Assembly: GCA_034769895.1 (NCBI GenBank)
Contig: CM068374.1
Span: forward strand, 356,845,802-356,909,801
Direction: 5' to 3'
DNA length: 64,000 nucleotides
DNA from: Magicicada septendecula
Lineage: Eukaryota > Arthropoda > Insecta > Hemiptera > Cicadidae
This document shows, piece by piece, positions 33,787 to 45,112 of this stretch. The position numbers were made by a program, and so were the translations under genes. The notes under the pieces are model-generated. The model saw nothing but the letters and a program-made list of their open reading frames with translations. It searched no databases and was not told the DNA's origin. Position 1 is the first letter of the stretch. Every line of letters starts with the position of its first letter.

Positions 33787-36508
33787 GTACGAATATTTGA
33801 CTTTTAATAAGTATTTTAATATAATTTTTATTGTCTATGTCTATATAGCGTTCTGTCAGCTCGTATAACTATTTTGTACTCATTAGTCAAATGCTCTCCA
33901 AAGCTGTTTTCAACACGTGTACTATTTTAACTTGTACTAAATTATTATGTTGGTGCAACAGCCTGTGGAGATTTAAAAGTACCCATTTATTAAGCCTTTG
34001 GAGATATATATAAAGTACCTATTAAATAAAAAACGCTAAATTCTTTATTTTAAGTGTTACTGTGTTAGAAGCATTGTACAACACATTAAACGTTATGTTT
34101 TCCTCAACCATGGCTTTTATTTATTTCAACAGTAAACTGAAAACCAAAAACCGTTTGTCACCTAACCTCACAAATGAAAACAACACGTACTTCGCTTTGC
34201 ATTAAGTAATAGGACAATTTACAATTAGTATACTTCTCCTTTTCCAAACTGTAATATATCGATACAACCGCATATTATATGAAACATCGAAAATGTACTG
34301 CAGGAATGGATAATTGTACAGTTCCGATGCCGCTAAAATGCTTTTGTTTATTTACTTGTTACTATGGTAATTAATTCTAGCCTCCATGGTGTTTTGATAT
34401 CTTTAGTAGTAGTATTTAATATATTTCATTACTTATTCATTGCATCATCAGAAATACGTATAAACATAAATTTTATAATCGTTTAAGGCAATTACAAAAT
34501 GTATAGGCTTATCTGTATACAAAATTACAAAATATATTGACACAATCGCTTATTAAAAACATTAAAAACTGTAGTAACGGATAAAGGCACAGTTCTGATT
34601 GTGCCGGTGTTTGCCTAACCCGGCGGTCGAAGGTTTTATAAATTTCGTTTACATAAACGTGAGCACAAATGTCGTTTAGTACGCCGATATTTAGACGGCA
34701 CTGTTGAATCCGACTGCGCCATCTCGCGGCGGAATTTTGCTGTGGGCTGTATTGTAAGTGCAAGCTCAGTCCGACTGCAGCTATCACAAGGGAATCAACA
34801 GACATCTCCTACCCGAACAGACATTATTGCGTAGTTTGTGTCTTCTACACTATGGCAAGCTATATTTACGAGACTTCCCGGGTTCTCGTTCCTAGTCGGA
34901 GATTCTGGTCTAGGCTGATGTAACTACACCTTCATCAGCCATGAGCCATCCTACACACACCTGTTCGGAAGAGGGAGTCTGTTGACCAGCCACAAGATGC
35001 ATCACATGCACACGATTAAGGTGATATGAACTCTTTTTATTTTGGTTGGCCGGGCCTGCCGTTCACCTGCATTACAAATTATTTTTCTTTTGAAACCATG
35101 TGCCCACGCTGCTAGACAGTCCGCTCTGGGGTGTGTCAGCTGAACATTCATTATGAACATCATGTGACTTTAATAATTTAACTCCATAAATCTAAGTACT
35201 ATGTTTGTAATTGTGTGCTGCACTGGGGGAGCATGCCAGAGGTTTTTTTACGCTTAAGTATTTTTTTTGATATATATACAAGAGCCTTAGAGTCATTACA
35301 CTATTCACTATAAAATTTAAGTCACATGTTAGGGGTTCTGTTCCAGCTGGTTCAGAACGGGTTCATATTTTAATTTCATTTCGGTTTAACATGTAAGGGC
35401 TGGAGGTTTCGTTTTTCAGGCTGTTTTCTGGGGGTAAAAGGGACATAGTTTTTTTTAGTCAGGCACATGTTCATTCAGTTTAAGGCAGGTTTGATTCCTG
35501 TCACATATGGTCGGGTACATGCTGGCGCGCTTCCACATCTGCTAGGATACAACAGGCGGTTATTATAATATCAATGATACACAGCCATCTGACTTTAAGA
35601 GAAAAGAAAAATTATATTTTGTGGGCATATACTGATAATTGTTTGACCTTGTAAAAGCATATTGTGCCACTGATTCTTGTCAGTTGAATTAAATCATTTT
35701 CATTAAGGAACAATTTCCTGATACATGTATCCATCGGGATTTGTAACACAAAATTAACATTTTAGAAAATCATGCCAATTGCTTAAACTCAGGTGATTAG
35801 GGGTTTTCCCACTTATATACTGTGCAAGAAACTTAAAGATTTTCATATGCTCATAATGGGCCAATTATCAGATGTTATCAATTCATATGGGCAGTCCGGC
35901 CTATCTTTATGTTTTGTTAGTCATTATCATCCTTTTGGGTTTTTTTTTAATTATTTAAATTAATGGAAGTTAATAAATTATGGTGATTGGAAGTTGAACA
36001 TTTATGATTGCCGGTCTTGAGGCTTTGCAGAAACACTGCCTGTCGGGCAGGTCGAACATGGGTATTATAAGGGTATTATGAGTCTATGTGTCTTTGTGTT
36101 TCTGTATGTGATGTCAATGTTAAGTGTTAGTAAAGGGGGGGGAATTTATATAATTTATGAAATGTTGCTCGATATATATAGATATATAGATATTGTCTAT
36201 TTACACAATTAAGGACATGTGAACACTATTTATTTATTATGTATTTTGTGGTTTATTGCTGATTGCAATGTGATACTTATGTGATTTGTGGGATATTTAC
36301 ATGTAACGAATTATGGGGGCAACAATAAAAAATGTTATTGTTAATTAACAGCTGAGTTTAATTGCAAGTCCCGTCATACTGGACCCAGCGCATTTTGGCT
36401 TCTCTAGGCTCTCGCCTAGTTTTAAATAACTAGTGGCTTCTCTTTCAAAAAAAATAAATAAAAAAAAAAGTTTTTTTTATAAAGCATAAAAAGGAAAGAG
36501 GGGTTACA
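33787..36508 (+). repeat. downstream copy of the long direct repeat
   Basis: A 2,722-bp uninterrupted copy. It contains module R (34325-34404), the shared minus-strand frame (34509-34805), purine tract candidate 2 (36132-36144), AATAAA at about 36325 and the end GGGGTTACA. Flanking base 36509 onward is a further R-like segment, not a TSD. Confidence 0.88.
34325..34404 (+). repeat. 80-bp module R, copy 3
   Basis: Same ordered blocks as the other copies; differs from copy 2 by a few substitutions. Confidence 0.75.
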
Positions 36509-36509
36509 C

Positions 36510-36591
36510 GATCCCGCTAAATATCATTTGTTTATTTAGTTGTTACTATAGTAATTAATTCTGGTCTCTATGACGTTGTTGACATCTTTAT
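36510..36591 (+). repeat. 80-bp module R, copy 4, abutting the LTR end
   Basis: GATCCCGCTAAATATCATTTG, GTTACTATAGTAATTAATTC and GACATCTTTA. It starts two bases after the LTR end at 36508. The central palindrome has one change relative to copies 1-3. Confidence 0.68.
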
Positions 36592-37668
36592 ACATGTCAA
36601 CGAAAAGGCATAATTAAAAGGGCCTAAATCGTGCAAATGGGGCAAAATATCAAATTCCAAGTTAGCCAGTGTTTTTTGTTTTTCGCCTTGTGTCAAAGGT
36701 TACCTGTGCAAAATTTGGTGTCAATCAGTGTGTAACGGTGTGGATTTGTATTCAGTACCTATAAATCCTCAGACTTTGAGTTATATATATATATGTATGA
36801 AATGACAACCTTTACCATATTTATTTTTATTTATATAGATTTATGGTTATAACTTTATTTGTTATACTGTAAAGATAGTATGTTTGTAATACCAATTTCT
36901 ATTATTAATTGCGTTACACTGAAGTTTGAAAGAACATGCAGTTGTTTGTAACTATGCTGGAATGCACTTTACTTTAGTAATGTACTCGTGAACCACAAAG
37001 TAGAAGCCGGTTGCATTGAGATTTGTTACTCTCTAGAGCCCTTCAGTGTGAATTGTGATTGGTGACCATGCTTACGTACACCTACATGCATGTATTGAAA
37101 GTTATCTTCTTATACCTTTGTGTTCTATACTACACCTTGGTTTGATCTGGCTCCAATCCCATGTGCTTACAGAGTGTGGCTTGTAAATTGTTTGACACCA
37201 TCTTTCGTTTAATAGTGATGATAAAAGAGTAAGTTATAAATATTTATAAGTTTTGGTCATTAACTACACATGATTTTAAACCATATGTGTCAGAATTTCA
37301 ACAAAATTTATTGTCGTCTATAGGATCTGTACGCAACCAATACAAAAATAATTAATAGTGTACAAAATCCATGTTTTGTGAGTGTGTTATATAAATTATA
37401 ACTGTTACATTGGTAAGATATTCTTATATTTCCGTATATGAAACAGTCATTACATATTTATTCATTATTACTGTTGCCTATATAGAGGTGCAGACGATGG
37501 CAATAAATTTCAAATATCGACAGTTAAGTGTCGAAATGTAGACATAAATGTTTTAAAAATATATCTTAATTGATGACATAGTGTTACAAAAGCTATGAAA
37601 AAGGCTTTTTTCGAGTGTTTCATAAGTGAAAGTCATGAAAAAATGAATTTTTTTATACTTTATATTTT
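36592..37668. other. no gene seen
   Basis: AT-rich DNA with a short (TA)n tract near 36782. No protein-like frame or element boundary. Confidence 0.4.
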
Positions 37669-37742
37669 CTAAATATAATTATCACTATTGACTCGGAACA
37701 CAAAGTTTTTTTATTAGTAAAAACGTAAAAGTTTTACCTTAT

Positions 37743-37785
37743 AGCCTGAACCAGTTTTCGCTTATTATAAGCTTCATCAGAGGCT
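37743..37785 (-). ncRNA. hammerhead-ribozyme-like motif, left arm of the PLE, core intact
   Basis: On the minus strand: stem I AGCCT / AGGCT (5 bp), core CTGATGA, stem II GCTTA-TAA-TAAGC, GAA, then a minimal stem III AAC-TG-GTT followed by C at the expected cleavage position. All conserved core residues are present. One extra A lies between the core and stem II. This is a type I layout with shortened stem III, as reported for PLE-associated hammerheads. Activity is not shown. Confidence 0.72.
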
Positions 37786-38022
37786 GCCACTGGGAGTGTG
37801 TCTGTCTTGTTCTTGCAACGGCGTCGACTTGTGAAGGATTGATGTTGTGTGTGTGGGGTGTGATACGTTCGAATAATACGTGTGATTTGAATTGTGTCTG
37901 TTTGTTTAGGATGTCGTTTTTATGTGTTTTTGTGTGTTAGTACGTATATTTCCAATTGTTCAAGAGTGTCTAGTTTTCGGCCTTTTGTGTGTATGTGTAG
38001 AATATCCAGTTGTTGTCTACCT

Positions 38023-38262
38023 GGTGTTTACAAACTAAATTGGTCAAATTGCAACAAATTCTACGTAGGCCAGACAGAATGTTGCTTCAAACAAAGATAC
38101 ATTGAACACGCAAAGGCACTACAAACCACCTCATTGAAGCAAACCATATACACAAACATCGACAACAACATGGATATTCTACACGAACACACAAAAGGCC
38201 AAAAAGGATTAGACACTCTTGAACAATTTGGAATATACAAACACATAAAAACGACATCCTAA
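38023..38262 (+). pseudogene. PLE GIY-YIG endonuclease fragment
   Basis: The frame is GVYKLNWSNCNKFYVGQTEC followed by CFKQRYIEHAKAL, the GIY-YIG nuclease with its paired motifs (GVY and YVG) and the conserved arginine region, then HEHTKGQKGLDTLEQFGIYKH at the C-terminus, a standard PLE ending. In Penelope elements this domain nicks target DNA for reverse transcription and sits after the reverse transcriptase, which is absent here. The open frame extends upstream to 37894, but that part is the reversed arm and not homologous coding sequence. About 80 codons remain of a protein usually around 800 residues. Confidence 0.82.
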
Positions 38263-38386
38263 ACGAACAGACACAATTCAAATCACACCTATTATTCAAA
38301 CATATCACACCCCACACACACACAACATTGATCCTTCAAAAGTCTACACTGTTGCCAAAAACTAGACGGACAGCGTTCCCAGTGAC

Positions 38387-38429
38387 AGCCTCTGATGTAG
38401 CTCATAATAAGCGAAAACCAGTTCAGGCT
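38387..38429 (+). ncRNA. hammerhead-ribozyme-like motif, right arm of the PLE, mutated core
   Basis: Same design as the left copy: stem I AGCCT / AGGCT, stem III AAC-CA-GTT and C. The core reads CTGATGT, so the last conserved A is T, and stem II has one C-A mismatch (GCTCA / TAAGC). It is probably inactive. Confidence 0.65.
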
Positions 38430-38502
38430 ATAAGGTAACACTTACGTTTTTACCAATAAAAAACTTTGTGTTCCGAGTCGGTAGTGATATAATTATATTT
38501 AG

Positions 38503-39261
38503 TTAATCAACGGCATGTCATGGACAACAAAATCCAATAAATTATGTTTTCATCACAATTCACAAACACAAACTTGGGGCCCCACAATTCTGATTTGATA
38601 ACATGATTTCAGACAGATTCAAACTTCCTTTATGTCACTGCAAGTAGGAATATTTGCCAAGGTGCGGTCAATGTTGGGAAGATTTTTTATCATATGTCCA
38701 GATTGTGAATATCTATTTAACACATCATGCTGTATGAATGATTTATTATATATGGTGGACAGAGGAGCAAGTTCCCCCAACAATACAGATACTGCAGTTA
38801 TGTTTGATTGTTTGGCAAAAACACATAGGACTCAACTTGTGAACTTCTCTTACATGTTTTGCTTAGTTAAGAAGTCCATTGTCAAGAAAATCAATAAACA
38901 ATTTTATTGTCCTGCTGTGTACTTCTGCATTCCGTGCCAGAAATAATGGTTCTTAGTTTGTTTGTCTCTGTTCCCTCTTGCCTTTCATGTATTAAGTTAT
39001 TCCTGCAAGTGAATTGGAAGAATGTTTTTTTATTTTATCAAATTGCCTGACTGGCAATATTTCTGACTCCTGCTATATGTACCAACTAGCAGGCAGAAAT
39101 GACAGCCAGAGCTAATTTGTAGAAAGGAACTAAATCTGTATACAAAACCACATAATTGTAAACTGTCAAACTATATATTAATTTTAACAAACTATGTCAG
39201 ACGTAATCTTTATCTAAGTCTAAATTATGTTAAATAAGAATAATTTAGGATTGCTCAATAT
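38503..39261. other. no recognised gene
   Basis: A 104-codon frame at 38632-38946 contains several cysteines but no known domain; I consider it chance. The remainder is AT-rich. Confidence 0.4.
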
Positions 39262-39445
39262 TAGCTAAAATGGTTGGAACATCTTATCCAAATGGATGAC
39301 TACTGCATCCCTAAACAGCTATTGAATTATAAACCAAAAGGGTAGGGAGGAGTGGAAAACATCCGAAGAAGCATTGGAGTGATCACTCTAGTCTATTTGC
39401 TTGGGACTGGAACAGCTCATTTTCGGTTTAATCCTTGATGATGAT
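39262..39445 (+). pseudogene. LINE 3' tail, same family as 19905-20876
   Basis: A short broken frame (MVGTSYPNG, then KHPKKHWSDHSS in a second frame) corresponds to the end of the LINE protein. It is followed by TTGGGACTGGAACAGCTCAT and TTTCGGTTTAAT, matching the 3' UTR of the minus-strand copy near 19980. It ends in GATGATGATG and then a GGT-rich microsatellite (39449-39490). Only the last 60 codons or so are present, so the copy is dead. Confidence 0.6.
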
Positions 39446-39448
39446 GTT

Positions 39449-39490
39449 GTGGTGGTGGTGGTGGTGGAGGCGGTGCTGGTGGTTTTGGTG
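39449..39490 (+). repeat. (GGT)n microsatellite
   Basis: Imperfect GGT repeats directly after the LINE tail, possibly grown from the LINE's own 3' repeat. Confidence 0.85.
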
Positions 39491-40681
39491 GTAGAATAAA
39501 TTACTCCAATCTGTGATTTGTACACTTTTTTCAACTGTAGTATAATAAAAATTATTAAATCTAAGACAACCTGTTCCTAACTTTTAAAAAAACTGCAATA
39601 TTGACTGTTATATTTAGTAAGTTTACTTTTTTTAAATCAGTTATTCATTCAAAAGTAAGGCTAACCTCACCATATTTTTAAAGCATGTAGTGTGCTATAT
39701 TATGGTGCTGTAATAAGATTTTCAATCCTATTTGCCATTGTCTATTTATACTGAGTATTTCATGTTGTGTTTGAGGGGGGGGGGGCAAATTTCCAAAGAC
39801 AAAAAAAAGGCTGATGTGTTTTATATTGGTTTGCTTGATGCAGCCCTCCCCCTCCACCTCACACACACACTTACACAACGGGTGTCTGAGCATAGATATT
39901 TATCTTTTTTATCTGTATGCATGCATAAGGTCAGAGGTTGCAGACAAAACTAATTTATGTAAATACAACAAGTCAGACAGTTAATTTAGGTGTGATTTAT
40001 CTGTCTTTTTAAATAAGAGTGGCGATCGTTGATCTGTCTGCACGCACAGAGAGCTGAAGAGGGATAAAAGCGTGAGACACAGGGAGGGAAATCTGTTTCT
40101 TTGTCCAAACTGGTCTTGTACTTGCTCCAGACTGTGTAGAGCTTTTTTTCATAATCAGTTACGGCAATAAATAAATTAAGACAACTTTATTTTAAGAAAT
40201 GGAGGTACATTGTATTACAGTGAAGATCGGGTTCTTACAATAGAAAGGATTCGAAACTGTTCATCATGAAACTTAAAATAATGAACTGTTATATATACGT
40301 TTTATCCTATTTTGATAAACTGTGCTGTAAAGGATCTCGTTACCTCTCTGAAAAAAGTTTGACAGGCAAAACACCCACAAGAGAACAATAAACCCGAAGC
40401 TTCTATTTCCGTGCATTAGCGAATTCGAGAGAATATTAAATCTGAGTCTATTTGGAAATAGATTTGTATACATGAAAACAAATGTTCAATTAATTAATGG
40501 TCAGATTGGTGAGAGAATTTGCAATACACCACTGTTCAAATTTATAATATAGTACTGTGCGTGTGTGTATGTGTTGTCCAGTTGATTGATTTTCAGTAAA
40601 ATTATGGTCCAGTGCCTTTCCTATCTTTCAGTCATTATCTGGTGACCCTCTTTGATGCAATGCAATTGTTATTACATACCC

Positions 40682-40716
<35 letters not shown>

Positions 40717-42500
40717 AACTAACCATATACATTTACATATGCTGTGTAGTATAGAAACACAAATAACATTCAGATCCTAATAGATCTTATAATACACAGT
40801 ATTTTTATGCCACAAGTAATCTGATGTGTTCAGTGGTTGCGAGAAGGGGAGTCACAGATGGTAAATTTTGAAGTGCATTAACTTGTATAAACATTTTTTA
40901 TAATTTTGCACATATCCTACACCTTTAAATATTTGTCTTTTTTTTATTATGCGGATCATTTGTTCAGACTAATGAATAAAAAATATAATTTGGAAAGCCA
41001 AAAGCAGGAAAGGATAAAGTAAATAGGGCATATGATGAGGAATAGAATAATGATTACGATATGATTCCTTTAATAGAGGAACGAGTGGAAATAAGAACCG
41101 AAGGATAAAGCCTAGGAGGCACAATTATTCATTGTGAGGTGGGCCTGGGAGTTAGTGAAATTAGCAGTGAACTGAGAGGGTAAGAAAGTAGACGCCCATC
41201 AGTCACTTATGATTGAAGGGCAGGGAAGAAGATACTGATTAACAAAGTGCATGTATAGTACAATGTGTTCTGGCATAGTATTTTGTTCTGGAAATAGAAC
41301 TGCTAAAGTAACATTTAACGTGAGAAGTCATAAGTTTGTAAATGTAGATGTGGGTTGTTTTAAATTTTTTCAGTTATTAAAAATTGTCCTGAAAACTTCA
41401 GAATCAATGTTTTGACCCAGTGTCATGGTGGTTTCTTTTTAAGTTACGAGAAGAATTATGTTTACCCCATGTAATATAAAACTATTCCTATGGTGAGGCT
41501 CAAGCAAGTGGTGAGCTGTTAAACAAAAATATAATATTCGTAGATTTGGTTTATCTCTCTAAAAATTCCCCAGCTTTGAAGAAAGTCTGAAAGGGGGAAG
41601 CATTCCCTTTAGGAAGAAAATGTTGAAGAAAAAGTAGAGATTACCTGCATTATAGAATAATAAAAAAACTTATTATAGATGGTCGAGGGGGCGAGTGTAT
41701 GAACCCTCCTCAAACTGCTCTGAAGCTGGCTATGTATTGACAAGATGAGCCCGACCACATGTGCTATTTGTAAGAAGGTTAGCCGAGATGAAGCTGCCTG
41801 CATATCGATGGTGAGAACATGTAAAAATCGGTTGTGAAACGATCAGTGGGCCACAAGAGTCGATATCGACTACAAAATAAATTACTCACAGAAAGTACTG
41901 AACAGTCTTAAAACGTTTGAGACATAAAGAGGGGGGCCCTGTTTAAAATTTCACAGGGAGGTCACAAGTTCTTAGTTACACTGCTGACAGTGTTTAACAT
42001 ATTATTAAAGTTAATTTAGCTTTCCAGTATAATTTTAGCTTTAGTTATTCCATTAGCTGTGACATTAGCTTTCTAATATAATATAAGATTCTTCATAGCA
42101 TCTTGGCTATGGTACATTCTATTTTGTTTATAAATGAAGTGTGTCTGGGTGTACGAAGCACAGGTGCTGCAAAGTCTACCCGAGGCAACGTATCAGCTTT
42201 CATCCAGTTTCCTATTTCATCTACACTTTATTACATTCTCTACAATTTAATTTAGGCACCCCATTTCTTTCTGTGCGAAGCGAATCTTCTGTTGGAACTG
42301 TTTGTTGTAACGTAAAGCACTGTGAGATTTCTTTTGCACTTGTCTTTTATGTGTTTGTTATAGTCTATACGGATCAAATTAAAAGAGTTTTTAGTAAATA
42401 AATATCATTACAGAAAATTTCATAAAAAGTTTTGTGAATATCTGTGTCTAACAACAGGGTTGTAGCAGTTTTTTTATTCTTGAAAATATAAAGTATAAAC
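39491..42500. other. 3 kb without a recognised gene
   Basis: Contains a G run (about 39773-39785), a (CA)n tract at 40684-40713, and AT-rich DNA. A GATAAAAGCG TATA-like box at 40062 is followed by AATAAA at 40168, which could be a fragment of an LTR, but no ends were found. Frames at 40273-40473, 41609-41803 and 42141-42401 have no motif. Confidence 0.4.
40684..40713 (+). repeat. (CA)15 microsatellite
   Basis: Uninterrupted CA dinucleotides. Confidence 0.97.
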
Positions 42501-42600
42501 AGTGCCGGCTCTAGGTTTTTTGACACCCTAGGCGAAAAAAAGTTCTCCGCCCCCACACCCTCATAATCTCAACCCCCCTCAACCGTACAAAAGTGAGCCC
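42501..42600 (+). mobile_element. solo hAT-like terminus
   Basis: CAGTGCCGGCTCTAGG, a T run, GACACCCTAGGCGAAAAA and a C-rich stretch are arranged like the TIR and subterminal region of ZMYM1-type hAT elements. No opposite end was found. It may or may not belong with the decayed hAT gene at 45534-48105. Confidence 0.4.
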
Positions 42601-43030
42601 TAGTCGCCCCTAACATTTTCACACACCATCCTATTGTTTATTGTTTGTCACAATTTAGATTTGTTTAAGCATTAAATAAAATCAAACTTACCCATTTGGT
42701 CTCGTGGAACGAGGATTTGCAGTTTCAGTTTCTTGCGTTCCCGCATCGAAAGTTTAAGTTCATTTGTGCCAACATAGAATTGTTAAGTGGAAAATATCAA
42801 AAATGAGTATGTTGTACTATAATACTGATGATTTTTTTTCCAATGTTAGAAGGAAAATATCGGTATGGAGAACCATACATGACTTCCATATTCTAAGATT
42901 TATATTTAAAATCATTTTCGAAATGAAATATTACCATAGAAACTACTTCTTTCTACTTACTGCTTCAGCCTTAACCACAGTACTGTGGTCACTAACGTAT
43001 ACCACCTCACGTTATCGCACTTGATTTTCA

Positions 43031-43066
43031 CTGATGATGGAAGTCGATGGCATTGCCGAAATGTCT
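43031..43066 (+). ncRNA. hammerhead-like motif in the Y repeat
   Basis: CTGATGA, one extra T, then a partly paired stem II (GGAAGT / ATTGCC) and GAA-A-TGTC. Stem III is reduced to almost nothing; the usual ACGTC form in relatives is self-complementary and could pair between two molecules. Probably decayed. Confidence 0.5.
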
Positions 43067-43721
43067 GGTTTTGTAGAAAACATTGGACTACGGCCAAATA
43101 TCCCGGGAAGAAATTTTAACAAAAACTACTTCTTTGTTGCCGATAACGTTGTACACATATATATCAGTGGCGAAGTTACATGGAGGCAATTGAGGCAATG
43201 CCTACCCTAAAAAATTCTGTAGAATAAAAATTATAAATACGTATGAACTACATAACGTAAAGATTATACATTGTTACTGCGACTGTCAAATTTATTAAAC
43301 CGAAACGTGCTTTATTGAGCGACCGCTAGATGGTGACAGGTGTGATTCGGCATAGTTCGTTTAAAGCGAATGAGGCAACCTGAACTTGCCTCAGCGTTTT
43401 TTGTATACATCGTATGTAAGCAATGTAGTGGTGTGATAGGGAAGTGTAGGGAGGGGGGATTGTCCCGCGCTGTACACATAGAGCGTTGAGGCATGCCTCA
43501 CTTCTGTGGTCCAAACAGTTAAGTTAAAGCGCCTGTGTTGTTTCTAAGTGTTTATTTTATGCGGTTATTAAAAGTGTCACTGTTATTCCGCTGAACTAAC
43601 AGATGATCAAGATTGTTATTTGAATTATTTGTAACATTAAACATATATATAGAAACTAATCAAGTTTAAAAATTTGAAGTTCAATCAGTTGTATTATTGT
43701 GTATGACTAATACAAGGAATG

Positions 43722-43930
43722 TTCAATAGAAACACGTACAGAGCTGTAAAGAATTTTTTATTCAACGATTTTAAAAGAAGTTTCCAATAACGACATGAGT
43801 TCCACTGTTGCGCTAACCTGTAGATTCCCTGCTAGTAAAATTCTTAGGGCTGTTTGTGGAACCATTCGGTTACAGCAAACTCTACCTCAGCATCCGATTT
43901 GAACCACCGTCCTTTTAGTGATTCCTTAAA
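43722..43930 (-). pseudogene. mariner transposase C-terminal fragment, decayed
   Basis: On the minus strand the frame reads LKESLKGRWFKSDAEVEFAV, then TEWFHKQP, a stop, EFY, a stop, GIYRLAQQWNSCR. It aligns with the C-terminal block of mariner (DD34D) transposases, in which a tryptophan-rich helix is followed by a FY...GIYKLP..W..C motif. Two in-frame stops and no catalytic region make it dead. About 65 of some 345 codons remain. No TIR is recognisable nearby. Confidence 0.62.
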
Positions 43931-44109
43931 AAAAATTTAAGATAAGATTTTTGCCTACCCATTCATTAACTACTAGCTTCGCCAGTAAGCAAATTGATGT
44001 CCATTTTTTCGGCTTGCACGCATTATGTTGGTGTGGGTTTCGGCACTTTCCATTTAAAAAGCGTGCAAACGTAAGAAAATAAACATGAGAGGCCAGAAAT
44101 AACACATGA

Positions 44110-44111
<2 letters not shown>

Positions 44112-44148
<37 letters not shown>
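44112..44148 (+). repeat. (GT)n microsatellite
   Basis: About 18 uninterrupted GT units. Confidence 0.97.
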
Positions 44149-44151
<3 letters not shown>

Positions 44152-44299
44152 CTGCCTTTTTATTGCTGTATTAAATGAAAAATATTATACTACATTAAAA
44201 TGAAAAAATTATAATTTTATTGCCTGGCAACAAAATTATTTTATTTTTAACAGTTACCATTGTTTCAAAAAGTTTAAATAAATTTTCAAGTACTTTACT

Positions 44300-45112
44300 C
44301 TTGTTAAAACGTAAAAGGTTGCAGGTAAACTACCCCTTCCCCTTAACCGATCTTCACCAAAATCGAAAGTCCTTGAGACCTCTACAATTCAGGGCTGTAT
44401 GCAAAACATTATTTGATTCTGTTTGAATTTGCGGCTGTTATCGTTTGCCATAGAAAATACCCTTGTTAAAAAAAACGTTGCAGGTAAACTACCCCTTTCC
44501 CTCAACCGATCTTCACCAAAAACAATAGGTCTTGAGAACTCTACAATTTAGGGCTGTATGCAAATAATGTTTTGATTCTGTTTGAATTTGCGGCTGTTAT
44601 CGTTTGCCATAGGAAATACCCTTGTTAAAACATAAAACGTTACAGGTAAACTACCCCTTTCCCTTAACCGATCTTCACCAAAAACAATAGGTCTTGAAAA
44701 CTCTACAATTCAGGGCTGTATACGAAACATTATTTAATTCTGTTTGAATTTGCGGCTGTTATCGTTTGCCATAGGAAATACCCTTGTTAAAACATAAAAC
44801 GTTACAGGTAAACTACCCCTTTCCCTTAACCGATCTTCACCAAAAACAATAGGTCTTGAAAACTCTACAATTCAGGGCTGTATACGAAACATTATTTAAT
44901 TCTGTTTGAATTTGCGGCTGTTATCGTTTGCCAAAAAAAAAAAAATTTCCCTTGATAAAAAAAAACCGTTGCAGGTAAACTACCCCTTTACCTCAACCGA
45001 TCTTCACCAAAAACAATAGGTCGTGAGTACTCTACAAATCAGGGCTGTATGCAAAAAATTATTTGATTCTGTTTGAATTTGCGGCAGTTATCGTTTGCCA
45101 TAGAAAAAAATC
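44300..45112 (+). repeat. five tandem units of about 162 bp inside the X repeat
   Basis: Units start at 44300, 44462, 44621, 44783 and 44951, each beginning CTTGTTAAAA (CTTGATAAAA in the last) and ending CGTTTGCCATAG or a variant. Units 3 and 4 look identical over most of their length. Other YX copies in the window have a single unit. Confidence 0.9.

Larger units (their letters stand above)
22085..36508 (+). mobile_element. Ty3/Gypsy LTR retrotransposon with 2.7-kb direct repeats, gag and pol, one nested insertion
   Basis: Two nearly identical segments (22085-24492 plus 27557-27891, and 33787-36508) flank an internal region with a primer-binding-like site, gag, protease, reverse transcriptase, RNase H and integrase in Ty3/Gypsy order. 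Both repeats end in GGGGTTACA; by eye they differ by roughly 1 percent. The upstream repeat starts abruptly at 22085 inside sequence that in the 3' copy continues leftward to pol, so the left side is truncated or the layout is a partial tandem of two elements. No TSD was found. No env-like frame exists. Confidence 0.88.
37669..38502 (+). mobile_element. Penelope-like element remnant folded as a large inverted repeat
   Basis: The left arm (37669-38016) is the reverse complement of the right arm (38164-38502) with scattered differences: TAAATATAATTAT at the outer edge, the ACTCGGAACACAAAG block, a hammerhead-like motif, TTCAAATCACAC, and GAATATCCA(T)GTTGTTGTC at the inner edge all pair. The loop (38017-38163) and the right arm together encode the GIY-YIG endonuclease C-terminal half. 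This is a severely 5'-truncated PLE whose 5' end is capped by a reversed copy of its own 3' region. Confidence 0.82.
43166..44284. mobile_element. insertion block in YX: hAT-like left end and other debris
   Basis: Starts with CAGTGGCGAAGTTACATGG and has GAGGCAATTGAGGCAATGCC next to it, the usual look of a hAT subterminal region. No matching right terminus was found before X resumes, so the right end has been lost or replaced. Contains a mariner fragment and a (GT)n tract. Confidence 0.45.

Noticed and set aside
38632-38946. 104-codon frame with several cysteines as a possible host gene
   Set aside because: No recognisable domain, no repeat of the cysteine spacing, and AT-rich flanks without splice-site or promoter evidence; chance frame is more likely.
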